A stretch of DNA of 64,000 nucleotides. Source: CAVQAH01 sp963784195. Its GTDB lineage: Bacteria > Acidobacteriota > Vicinamibacteria > Vicinamibacterales > 2-12-FULL-66-21. The stretch is from NCBI GenBank assembly GCA_963784195.1, contig CAWARA010000013.1, positions 310,001-374,000 of the forward strand, in the 5' to 3' direction. Shown piece by piece: positions 56,977-64,000 of the stretch; position 1 is the first letter of the stretch; every line of letters begins with the position of its first letter. The notes under the pieces are model-generated. The model had not been told where the DNA came from. It did not search any database and was given only the letters and a program-made list of their open reading frames with translations. A program made the translations under genes and the position numbers.

Positions 56977-58233
56977 ATGTCCGTGAGGTCTACGTTTCTA
57001 TCGTTTGTTCTCGTCGCCTCGTCGGCGGCGTTCGTGATGGGGCAGCAACCGGCGCAACCGGCGCAGCCTGCCCAACCGGCCCCCGAGGATCCGATTCGCA
57101 CCATCGTCGGGCGTCTCGAGCTCGAAAAATACAAGGCCACCATCAAAGGGCTCACGCAGTTTGGCGATCGCCGGCAGGGAACCGCGCGCAACCGGGCGGC
57201 GATTGACTGGATCGAAGCGCAGCTGAAAAGTTACGGCTGCACGAACACCGAGCGCATCAAGTATGAATATGCGCCGGCGCCGCGGACGGGAACTGGCGGT
57301 GGCGGCGGCACTGGTGAGGGCGCCGGCGGTCAGCGCGGTGCGGGCGCTGGGCGCGGGGGCGGTCGAGGGGCCGGCACACCTCAGAAGGGCTTCCGCGGAC
57401 CGACGGGCGTCAACAACGATCCGATGAAGCAACCCAACGAGAAGCTCCGCGAGTTGAACACGCCGCCGAGTGAGCCGGGACCGCGCGAGGAGGTGTACTG
57501 CACGAAGATCGGCACGTCACGCCCGGGCGAGATGTACATCATCGGCGCGCACATGGACGGCATCGGCTACGGTGAAGCGGCCAACGACGACGGCTCGGGA
57601 ACGGCGATTGTCATGGAGCTGGCGCGCATCCTTCACTCGCCGGACGTGCAGACCGACGTGTCGATCCGCTTCATCCTCTGGAACAACGAGGAGAGCGGGC
57701 TGAACGGCAGCCGCGCGTATGTCGACCAGCGGCGCGAGCTGCAGGGAAAGGAAGACCCTGCCGCCTCCGGCCGCTATCCCGAACCGAAATGGCTCGGGAT
57801 GATCCAGCACGACATGATGATGTTCGACCACGGCATGCCGCGCGCGGACGGAACGGTCAGTCCCGAACAGCGGCCGGAGGCTGACGTGAACATCGAGTTC
57901 GCCGGCAACTCGAAGATGTCCCCGGAATCCCAGACGCTGGCGTGGGCGTTCCGCGCAGCGAACGAACGCTACGCCACCGACTATCCTGCGGCGGTCGGCA
58001 ACCGCATGCAGAGTACCGACTCGGTTCCGTTCCAGGATTACGTCGCGGCCATCAGCCTGCGCGAGAACGAACGGGGCGCGCACATCGGCACCGGGTGGGA
58101 TCCGCACTGGCACCAGCCCACCGATGTCTTCACGACGTTCAGCGACAAGGATTTCCGGCTGGGACTGAATGCCGCGCAGACGACGCTGGCGGCGGTCGGT
58201 CAACTGTCAGGCGCGAAACTGATCAAGCCTTGA
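56977..58233 (+). CDS. M28-family zinc aminopeptidase, exported
   Basis: A 418-residue peptidase with signal peptide (FLSFVLVASSAAFVMG), a QPAQPAQPAQPA linker and a co-catalytic two-zinc core: GAHMDGIG (His, Asp), ANDDGSGTA (Asp bridging), NNEESG (Glu pair), VNIEFAGNS and the C-terminal HWHQPTD (His). A ~40-residue Gly/Arg-rich insertion (about residues 108-140) interrupts the domain before the His. GGGAGG touches the ATG at 56977, so GTG at 56983 (six-base spacing) may be the true start. Hydrolyses peptide N-termini or endoproteolytic substrates in the periplasm. Confidence 0.88.
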   Translation: MSVRSTFLSFVLVASSAAFVMGQQPAQPAQPAQPAPEDPIRTIVGRLELEKYKATIKGLTQFGDRRQGTARNRAAIDWIEAQLKSYGCTNTERIKYEYAPAPRTGTGGGGGTGEGAGGQRGAGAGRGGGRGAGTPQKGFRGPTGVNNDPMKQPNEKLRELNTPPSEPGPREEVYCTKIGTSRPGEMYIIGAHMDGIGYGEAANDDGSGTAIVMELARILHSPDVQTDVSIRFILWNNEESGLNGSRAYVDQRRELQGKEDPAASGRYPEPKWLGMIQHDMMMFDHGMPRADGTVSPEQRPEADVNIEFAGNSKMSPESQTLAWAFRAANERYATDYPAAVGNRMQSTDSVPFQDYVAAISLRENERGAHIGTGWDPHWHQPTDVFTTFSDKDFRLGLNAAQTTLAAVGQLSGAKLIKP

Positions 58234-58384
58234 AGGCGATCAGCGCGAGCAACACCGCAGCGTAGGACGAGGCGAAGTAGGACGCCAGGATCAACACGCG
58301 GCCTGACATCGGGAGCACGCGCCAGGCAGCGACGGGATGGCTGCACCAGGCCAGCCAGCGTCCGATCACCAGTTCGACGGGCAT
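58223..58384 (-). CDS. Small membrane protein
   Basis: A 53-residue protein starting MPVELVIGRWLAWCSHPVAA with one strong C-terminal helix (VLILASYFASSYAAVLLALIAF). Its stop overlaps the end of the converging M28 gene by 11 bases. Supported by the amphipathic-then-hydrophobic pattern; the longer upstream frame is less likely. Function unknown. Confidence 0.45.
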   Translation of the reverse strand: MPVELVIGRWLAWCSHPVAAWRVLPMSGRVLILASYFASSYAAVLLALIAFKA

Positions 58385-58632
58385 TGAGCCTGTCGTGGCA
58401 AGAAAAACGCCAGGGCAGGCCACAGCGGTTTGCGAGAAAAGCTCAAAATATCGAGCAAAAACGCCAGTTTCAAGGCCGGTTCCGCGAACTAATGTCTCCT
58501 TCGTGGGTGACAAACTCGCGGGGATTCCGGCTCGTCTGCGACCCGTCCGAGGTCTTCAACGGTTCGCGGCGTGCAACGACGGACTGGCACTGATTCGTGT
58601 ACGCTGACGCGCAATTCGCGGTAATCAACACC

Positions 58633-61098
58633 ATGCTTCAAGATCTGCGTTACGCGTGCCGGGCTTTCATGGCGACACCGGGGTTCACGGTGGCGGCTAT
58701 CCTCTCGCTGGCGATCGGCGTCGGTGCCAACACCGCAATCTTCAGCGTGGCCAGCGCCCTCCTGCTGCGGCCGATGCCGTATCAGGACGCCGATCGGCTG
58801 GCGATCCTGTGGAACCGCTCGCCCGGCCTGGGCATCACCGAAGACTGGTTCTCGACCGCACAGTACTTCGATATCAAGAACACGCATCAGGGGTTCGAGC
58901 AGGTCGCGATCGCGATCGGCGGGAACTACAACCTGACGGGCGACGGCGAGCCGGAGCGGATCGGCACGATTCGGGTCTCGTCGAACCTTCTGCCGATGCT
59001 CGGCGTTCGCGCATTGCACGGGACGCTGTTCGATGCGGCCGACGATCTGCCGGGTCGCACGGGCAAGGCCGTCCTGGGTTACGGCACGTGGATGCGGCGG
59101 TACGGCGGCAATCCGTCGGTCATAGGCCGTTCGATCACCCTCAATGGGCAGCCGTTCGAAATCGTGGGCGTGCTGCCCGCCTCGTTCACGCTGCCGCGCG
59201 AGACAATGCCGACGCTCGGCGGCGCCGAGCAGGCCGAGATCGTGATTCCGCTGCCGCTCGCCGCGGACGCTGCCAGGATCCGCAATCGCGAGGACTACAA
59301 CATCCTCGGCAAACTGAAGGCTGGTGTCCCGGTCGATCAGGCACAACGCGAGATGGATGCGCTGACCGCCCGCCTCCGGCAGGAGCATCCTGATTTCTAT
59401 CCCGCCAACGGCGGGCTGACGTTCTCCATCGTTCCGCTTCAGGAGTACGTCGTCGGCGGAGTCAGGCGTTCCCTGCTCGTGCTCGTGGGCGCCGTGGGGT
59501 TCGTGCTCCTGATCGCCTGCGCCAACGTCGCCAACCTGCTGCTGTCGCGCGCGCTGGCCCGCCAGCGCGAGGTCGCCGTGCGGGCCGCGCTGGGCGCGAC
59601 ACGCATGCGCATCGTTCGTCAGCTGCTCACCGAGAGCGTGTTGCTGGCGATCACTGGAGGCGCATTCGGCCTGGTTCTCGCGATCTGGAGCCTCCACGGC
59701 ATCCGGGCGCTCGGATCGGCCAGCGTTCCACGGCTGGACGAGATCGGCATCAACTGGCAGGTGCTGCTGTTCACCTGCGTGGTGTCGATCATTTCGGGTG
59801 TCCTGTTCGGCCTGGCGCCAGCCATGCGCCTGACCGGACTGGATCTGCACGGCAATCTGAAAGATGCCAGCCGTGGCGCGTCGGGAACGAGCGCGGTCTG
59901 GGGACGCGGCCGGAACGTCCGCCGAATCCTCGTGGTCGCCGAGCTGGCGTTGTCGGTGATGCTGCTGATAGGTGCCGGACTTCTGGTCCGCAGCTTCATC
60001 AGGCTCCAGCAGGTTCCCCCCGGCTTCAACCCTGACAACGTGCTGACGCTCGAGTTGACGATGACGGGGCGGAAGTATGCCGAACAGGGCGTCGCGCTCG
60101 AGACCTACCGCCTGCTCTGGCAGCGCCTCGAGCAGCTTCCCGGGGCCGTCGCCGCCGGCGGTGTCACCGCCCTGCCGCTCAGCCAGATGATGGCGTGGGG
60201 CCCGATCACCGTCGAGGGGAGGGTCCCGTCCGCGGGCGAAAAGTTCATCAACGTGGACATCCGGACCGCCGCCGGGAATTACTTCGAAGCGATGGAGATC
60301 CCGCTCAAGCAGGGGCGTCTCTTCGACGAGCACGACGTGCGCACGAACCCGCGCGTGGTGGTCATCGACGAGCACATGGCCGCGCAGCTGTGGCCTGGCC
60401 AGGATCCCCTTGGCAAGCGGATCCGGACGGGCGGCTTCGACGCGACGGCAGACACGCCCTGGATGACGGTGGTCGGCGTCGTCGGCCGTGTGAAGCAGGA
60501 TTCGCTCGACTCCGATCCGCGCATGGCGATGTATTTCGCGCATACGCAGACGCAGTCCCGCGGGCTGACCGTCGTGATTCGCAGCGCCGCGGACGCAGCC
60601 GGCCTGACCGCAGCGGTGACCCGCGAGATCCGCGCGCTCGACCCCGATATGCCCCTTTACAACGTCAGGACGATGACGAACCGAGTCGACGAATCGCTGG
60701 CCCGGCGACGCTTTTCGATGCTGCTGCTGACGCTCTTCGCCTGCGTCGCACTTGGCCTCGCCGCAATCGGCGTGTATGGAGTGATCGCGTATCTTGTCAG
60801 CCAGGGAACGCGCGAGGTTGGCATCCGGATGGCGCTGGGCGCCACGCCGAAGGAAATACTGATGCTAGTCGTGCGGCAGGGGATGACCGTCGCCTTCGTC
60901 GGGGTCGTTGCCGGGTTGGTCGGGGCGCTCCTGGCCACGCGTTTCATGACCAGCCTGCTTTTCGGTGTCAGCGCCACCGATCCCATGACGTTCCTGGGCA
61001 TTGCCGTCGTGCTGTGCCTGACGGCATTGCTGGCAAGCTACGTCCCGGCCCGGCGGGCGGCCCGTATCGATCCCATGGTCAGTCTTCGCAGCGAATGA
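58633..61098 (+). CDS. Large ABC-type permease (MacB-like orphan permease)
   Basis: Intact 821-residue permease. MLQDLRYACRAFMATPGF start, first helix with GVGANTAIFSVASALLLRPMPYQ, MacB periplasmic domain, FtsX block (LLIACANVANLLLSRALARQREVAVRAALGA), second periplasmic part and second FtsX block (GVIAYLVSQGTREVGIRMALGATPKE) ending ARIDPMVSLRSE. It lacks the N-terminal prefix of the homologue at 39723. The stop overlaps the next ATG (ATGA), so the DUF4115 gene is translationally coupled. No ATPase or PadR gene is adjacent. Confidence 0.9.
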   Translation: MLQDLRYACRAFMATPGFTVAAILSLAIGVGANTAIFSVASALLLRPMPYQDADRLAILWNRSPGLGITEDWFSTAQYFDIKNTHQGFEQVAIAIGGNYNLTGDGEPERIGTIRVSSNLLPMLGVRALHGTLFDAADDLPGRTGKAVLGYGTWMRRYGGNPSVIGRSITLNGQPFEIVGVLPASFTLPRETMPTLGGAEQAEIVIPLPLAADAARIRNREDYNILGKLKAGVPVDQAQREMDALTARLRQEHPDFYPANGGLTFSIVPLQEYVVGGVRRSLLVLVGAVGFVLLIACANVANLLLSRALARQREVAVRAALGATRMRIVRQLLTESVLLAITGGAFGLVLAIWSLHGIRALGSASVPRLDEIGINWQVLLFTCVVSIISGVLFGLAPAMRLTGLDLHGNLKDASRGASGTSAVWGRGRNVRRILVVAELALSVMLLIGAGLLVRSFIRLQQVPPGFNPDNVLTLELTMTGRKYAEQGVALETYRLLWQRLEQLPGAVAAGGVTALPLSQMMAWGPITVEGRVPSAGEKFINVDIRTAAGNYFEAMEIPLKQGRLFDEHDVRTNPRVVVIDEHMAAQLWPGQDPLGKRIRTGGFDATADTPWMTVVGVVGRVKQDSLDSDPRMAMYFAHTQTQSRGLTVVIRSAADAAGLTAAVTREIRALDPDMPLYNVRTMTNRVDESLARRRFSMLLLTLFACVALGLAAIGVYGVIAYLVSQGTREVGIRMALGATPKEILMLVVRQGMTVAFVGVVAGLVGALLATRFMTSLLFGVSATDPMTFLGIAVVLCLTALLASYVPARRAARIDPMVSLRSE

Positions 61099-62041
61099 AC
61101 GAACCTCTCGCAGAAAACCCTTTCATGACCCGTCCTCTCTTACTTGACGAGGACCGCGGAACGCGTTCAACTAATCGCGTGACCAACGAGGCCGGCAAGC
61201 CGGAGTTTGACGAGACAGCCGTTCTCGAGGAACTCGAGCGGCTGCGCGGCGCCATACGTCTGGCTCGCTCCAAGCGAGAGGAGAAAGTCGCCGAGTTCGA
61301 AACGTTCGTAAGGGATACGCGGATGTCGGCGAGGCGCGAGGCGTTACGCGCCGTGGGGGTGGATCCGGACGACGATATCGAGCTTCGCGCGGAGACGGCG
61401 CCACCGGTTCAGGTTGCAGAACGGGCGCAGTTCGCTGCCGCACACGTGCCGTCCTGGTCGCCGGGGCCGCCGCCCGAGCTCGAGGTGCCGTCGCCGCCCA
61501 GCCCCGTCTCCGTGTCGAGACTCGACGACATGTCAGAGGCGACCGCGGCGTTTCCTGACCCGGTTTCGCATCGGACCCGCGACAAGTACATCATCGCCGC
61601 CGCCGCCGTCCTGCTGGTCGTCGTGTTGGCGATTGTGTCGTGGATCGGCGGTGACTCAGGGACGCCAGCCGGCGAGACCGCCTCAGGGCCAGACCACACC
61701 CGCAAGCAGTCAGCCGGGCGTCAGGGGCCCTGCGGGTCCGGCGAGAGCGGACCAGCCCTCGGCAAGGGGGCGCCGCCGCCGCACCGGCCCCTTCCTTGCC
61801 ACTTCAGGTCGAACTGGTTGCGCTTCGCAAAGTGTGGATGCGCGTCACGGTCGACGGCGATCGGGCGATTGAGCAGGAAGTCGATGAGGGGCTGCGCCTC
61901 CGCTTCGGTGCGAATCGCGCCATCGTTGTCAGGGCCGGCGATGCCGGCGCCGTGACGATCTCGGTCGACGGGCAGGCCGCGACGCCGCTTGGGCGCTCGG
62001 GTCAGGCTGCAACCCGCACGCTGGTGCCACGCACGAAATAA
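61095..62041 (+). CDS. Membrane protein with C-terminal DUF4115 (RodZ-like) domain (frame change)
   Basis: Residues 1-80 include a charged helix (LEELERLRGAIRLARSKREE), then a Pro-rich stretch, one transmembrane helix (IIAAAAVLLVVVLAIVSWIGG) and, in a second frame from about 61790, VELVALRKVWMRVTVDGD and LRLRFGANRAIVVRAGDAG, a clear DUF4115 domain as found periplasmically on RodZ. The RodZ helix-turn-helix is absent. One frame change near 61730-61790 joins the pieces (about 315 residues). ATG overlaps the permease stop, so it belongs to that operon and may assist it rather than shape the cell. Confidence 0.7.
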
Positions 62042-62053
62042 CGGGAGAGCCCA

Positions 62054-62563
62054 GTGAATCCGGTTCTGAGCGCGGGACTCCTCATCGGTGTCGGGTGCGC
62101 CATCTGGACCTTCGTCATGGGCGCAACCGGATGGTACAAAGATCCGGCGATGGCGAGGGTGTTCTACGTCGTCATCCTCTTCGAAGTGCTTGGCCTCTGG
62201 TGGGGCCTGCGCCGGACCGCTGCCGAAGGTCGGGGTTACGGCAGTCAGATCATCGCGGGCACCATGATGTCGATCGTCGCAGGCGTGGTGGTCATCGTTT
62301 CTTCGCTGCTCTTCACCACCGTTGTTTACCCCGACTACCTCAGTGGCCTCGAGTCCCTCGATCGCCAGATCCTCGCCCAGCAGGGAAAGAGTGCGGCCGA
62401 AATCGAGCAGCAGGTTGGCAACAGGCTGCAGTTCTATACGCCGATGAACTACGCGATTGGCGGGTTCATGGGCACGCTCATCACCGGCATCCTCGCCTCG
62501 TCGTTGATCGCGATCTGGGTTCGCTCGAGAACGCCCCGATCGGGGCCTGCTTTACAGCAGTGA
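62054..62563 (+). CDS. DUF4199-family membrane protein
   Basis: A 169-residue protein with four transmembrane helices: SAGLLIGVGCAIWTFVMGATGWY, VFYVVILFEVLGLWWGLRR, QIIAGTMMSIVAGVVVIVSSLLF and FMGTLITGILASSLIAIWV, with a periplasmic amphipathic segment LDRQILAQQGKSAAEIEQQ between helices 3 and 4. This is the DUF4199 layout; function is unknown. GGGAGAG precedes the start, 12 bases after the DUF4115 gene, same transcript. Confidence 0.8.
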   Translation: MNPVLSAGLLIGVGCAIWTFVMGATGWYKDPAMARVFYVVILFEVLGLWWGLRRTAAEGRGYGSQIIAGTMMSIVAGVVVIVSSLLFTTVVYPDYLSGLESLDRQILAQQGKSAAEIEQQVGNRLQFYTPMNYAIGGFMGTLITGILASSLIAIWVRSRTPRSGPALQQ

Positions 62564-62616
62564 CGATGTTGAGGACGGCTTGACCGATCGGCCTGCCCCA
62601 GCTAATCTGGCATAGC

Positions 62617-62997
62617 GTGCACTCGCACTTCCTGCGGCATCGTCACGTCAGCCGATGGCTCGCGGCGCTCGTCCTGGTCACGGGATGGGTCGTACCGCTG
62701 GCGCTGCCGCACTATGCGGACGACGACCCGATCTGCGTCGCCGCACGGCAGCTGACAAAGGCGATCCCGGGCGTGTCGACAAGCCGAGTTCGGTATCGCA
62801 GCCCGATCACTGCGCAATCTGCCACTCTGCCCGCAGCTTCCGCTCCGCGTTGCACTCCGCCGCGCGCGGCCCCGTGCAGCGTGCCGCAATCGGCGTCGTC
62901 GATCTCCCGATTGAATCGCCACGCCGTGGTCCGGCATTCGAATCGCGTTCCAGCCCGCGCACCTCCCGCTTCCCACCTTCCAACCCTCGTCGCTTAG
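62617..62997 (+). CDS. Small exported Cys-pair protein (DUF2946-like), frame changes
   Basis: Starts at GTG 62617 ((V)HSHFLRHRHVSRWLAALVLVTGWVVPLALPHY), a signal peptide. The continuation DHCAICHSARSFRSA with the C-x-x-C pair lies one base off in frame between about 62780 and 62950 and the end returns to the first frame. Proteins like this usually sit beside TonB receptors for metals. TAATCT ends eight bases before the GTG with no Shine-Dalgarno. Metal or redox role is inferred from the Cys pair and the neighbour. Confidence 0.55.
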   Translation: MHSHFLRHRHVSRWLAALVLVTGWVVPLALPHYADDDPICVAARQLTKAIPGVSTSRVRYRSPITAQSATLPAASAPRCTPPRAAPCSVPQSASSISRLNRHAVVRHSNRVPARAPPASHLPTLVA

Positions 62998-63137
62998 CGT
63001 CCGCCCTCGCGCGAGTTGATTCGCCGCGCTGCGGCGGACCATCTGGCCGATCCATCCGCGTCCTCGACGACTCCGCCGGGAGTCGATGCAGGCTTCGCGT
63101 GATGGCGGGCGTTGGTTCTCATTTCGCGGGAGGATTC

Positions 63138-64000
63138 ATGTATTCGATCGATCTCGTTCGATCTGCCACGCGCTTCGCGCTGGCAACGGCGTTTGTCATC
63201 GCTTCAATCGCCCCGGCGGCGGCGCAGGGCAGTCACGGTATCGGGGCGCCTGTTTCATTCCGTCACCTTGAAACCCGTGGCAGGAGCGACCGTTCTCGTC
63301 GAAGGCACGAAGCTGGAAACGAAGTCGGCTGCGGACGGCACCTACACCATCACCGGCGTGCCGGCCGGGTCCCATCATCTGCTCGTGATCGCTGACGGCT
63401 TCGTACCGGCGCGGGCGGAACTGGAGGTCGCGCAGGCTCCGGTCTCGCTCGACGTGTCCGTCGATCCTGAACTGCACTACACCGAGGTGGTGTCCGTCAG
63501 TCCGGACGCGCGGAGCCAGTTCGACTCGTATCAGCCGACAACGGTGCTCGCCGGACAGGACCTGGCGAGGCAGTTGGAGGGGACCATAGGCGCCACGCTG
63601 GCGACACAGCCGGGGCTTGCCGAGCGTTCGTTCGGGCCAGGTCCGTCGCGGCCGGTCATCCGGGGTCTCGACGGCGATCGTGTGCTGATCCTCGACGATG
63701 GACAGCGGGTTGGCGATCTGTCGAGTCAGTCGGGAGACCATGGCGTGGTCATCAACCCGACGGGCGATGCGAAGATCGAGGTTGTCCGCGGTCCAGCGAC
63801 GTTGCTGTATGGCTCGAACGCGATTGGCGGCCTCGTCAATGTGATTTCCGACACGATCCCCACAACTCGGGTCAGCGGCGTGCGTGGTGGGATGACTACC
63901 GGATCTGGGAAGCGCGGCCTCAGAAGTGGGGGCGGCAGGACACCTGTTGTATGGCAACAACACATGGGCGGTGCGCGCCTCCGGGAGCGGCCGACGGTCG
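63138..64000 (+). CDS. TonB-dependent outer-membrane receptor, 5' part (runs off window, frame changes)
   Basis: Starts behind GGGAGG with a signal peptide (ATRFALATAFVIASIAPAAAQ). After a frame change at ~63250 a carboxypeptidase-regulatory-like domain follows (VAGATVLVEGTKLETKSAADG; TYTITGVPAGSHHLLV), then the plug: PSRPVIRGLDGDRVLILDDG, VGDLSSQSGDHGV and KIEVVRGPATLLYGSNAIGG. A second change near 63925 leads to HLLYGNNTWAVRASGSG. The S-x-DH loop recalls zinc-type receptors such as ZnuD, and the neighbouring Cys-pair protein supports a metal cargo, but this is inference. The barrel lies outside the window. Confidence 0.85.

Noticed and set aside
58489..60543. Open frame of 684 codons on the minus strand opposite the second permease
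   Set aside because: It is a high-GC shadow: His/Arg/Asp-rich, no domain, and the opposite strand encodes an intact permease with all family motifs.
1..64000. tRNA, rRNA or tmRNA genes
   Set aside because: I looked for cloverleaf-like and rRNA-conserved stretches in the gene-free regions and recognised none; a covariance-model search would be decisive.

Overview
The window looks like a GC-rich chromosome segment from an Acidobacteriota bacterium, most likely of the Vicinamibacteria type. This is inferred from gene content: two large ABC-type permeases of the acidobacterial orphan-permease kind (one coupled to PadR), several receptor-like Ser/Thr kinases with beta-propeller or TPR sensors, many exported hydrolases and Tat-signal enzymes, and heme A synthase. 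I see no rRNA, tRNA, CRISPR array, integrase or phage genes.

Layout. 0-11 kb: S1/P1 nuclease, a secreted LamG-like protein, a stand-alone SagB-type dehydrogenase, a Ser/Thr kinase with TPRs overlapping an ECF sigma factor, a serine hydrolase, a BON protein and an S41 peptidase. 11-25 kb: a long nested palindrome, then an apparent operon of a formylglycine-generating-enzyme-like protein, a Gfo/Idh/MocA oxidoreductase and a TIM-barrel isomerase, then ApbE, two more kinases, an amidohydrolase, a PAP2 phosphatase and a FISUMP protein. 25-38 kb: methyltransferase, ArnT-like glycosyltransferase, STAS and cupin proteins, a kinase-propeller remnant, Tat-type carboxylesterase and GH51 arabinofuranosidase, a tail-anchored AAA+ ATPase, a lipoprotein with a TonB C-terminal domain, a nitrilase-family amidase and a HAD phosphatase. 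38-58 kb: YtcJ-like amidohydrolase, permease plus PadR, a second long palindrome, PHP phosphoesterase, cyclopropane-synthase-like enzyme, NmrA-like protein, Kelch, beta-barrel, HEAT and ankyrin proteins, M48 protease, a group-1-like sigma factor, CtaA, a third palindrome and an M28 peptidase. 58-64 kb: a second permease, a DUF4115 protein, a DUF4199 protein, a small Cys-pair protein and a TonB-dependent receptor that runs off the window.

Two general properties matter to the reader. First, about twenty otherwise convincing genes are split by single-base frame changes that, when undone, restore family motifs exactly. This looks like uncorrected long-read indel error rather than mass pseudogenisation, so each such gene is annotated across its full extent and flagged. 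Second, the intergenic DNA is unusually structured: two related ~340-370 bp nested palindromes whose arms differ between copies by compensating changes, a third palindrome with similar architecture but different sequence, heptamer arrays, a 12-14 bp tandem array and a 38-bp direct repeat pair around a 7 kb segment. These elements are the best candidates for something undescribed.

The genes suggest a heterotroph investing in exported nucleases, peptidases, esterases and glycosidases, with signalling through kinases, an ECF factor and a STAS protein. Several start codons sit 3-9 nt after a -10-like hexamer with no Shine-Dalgarno, suggesting leaderless transcripts.
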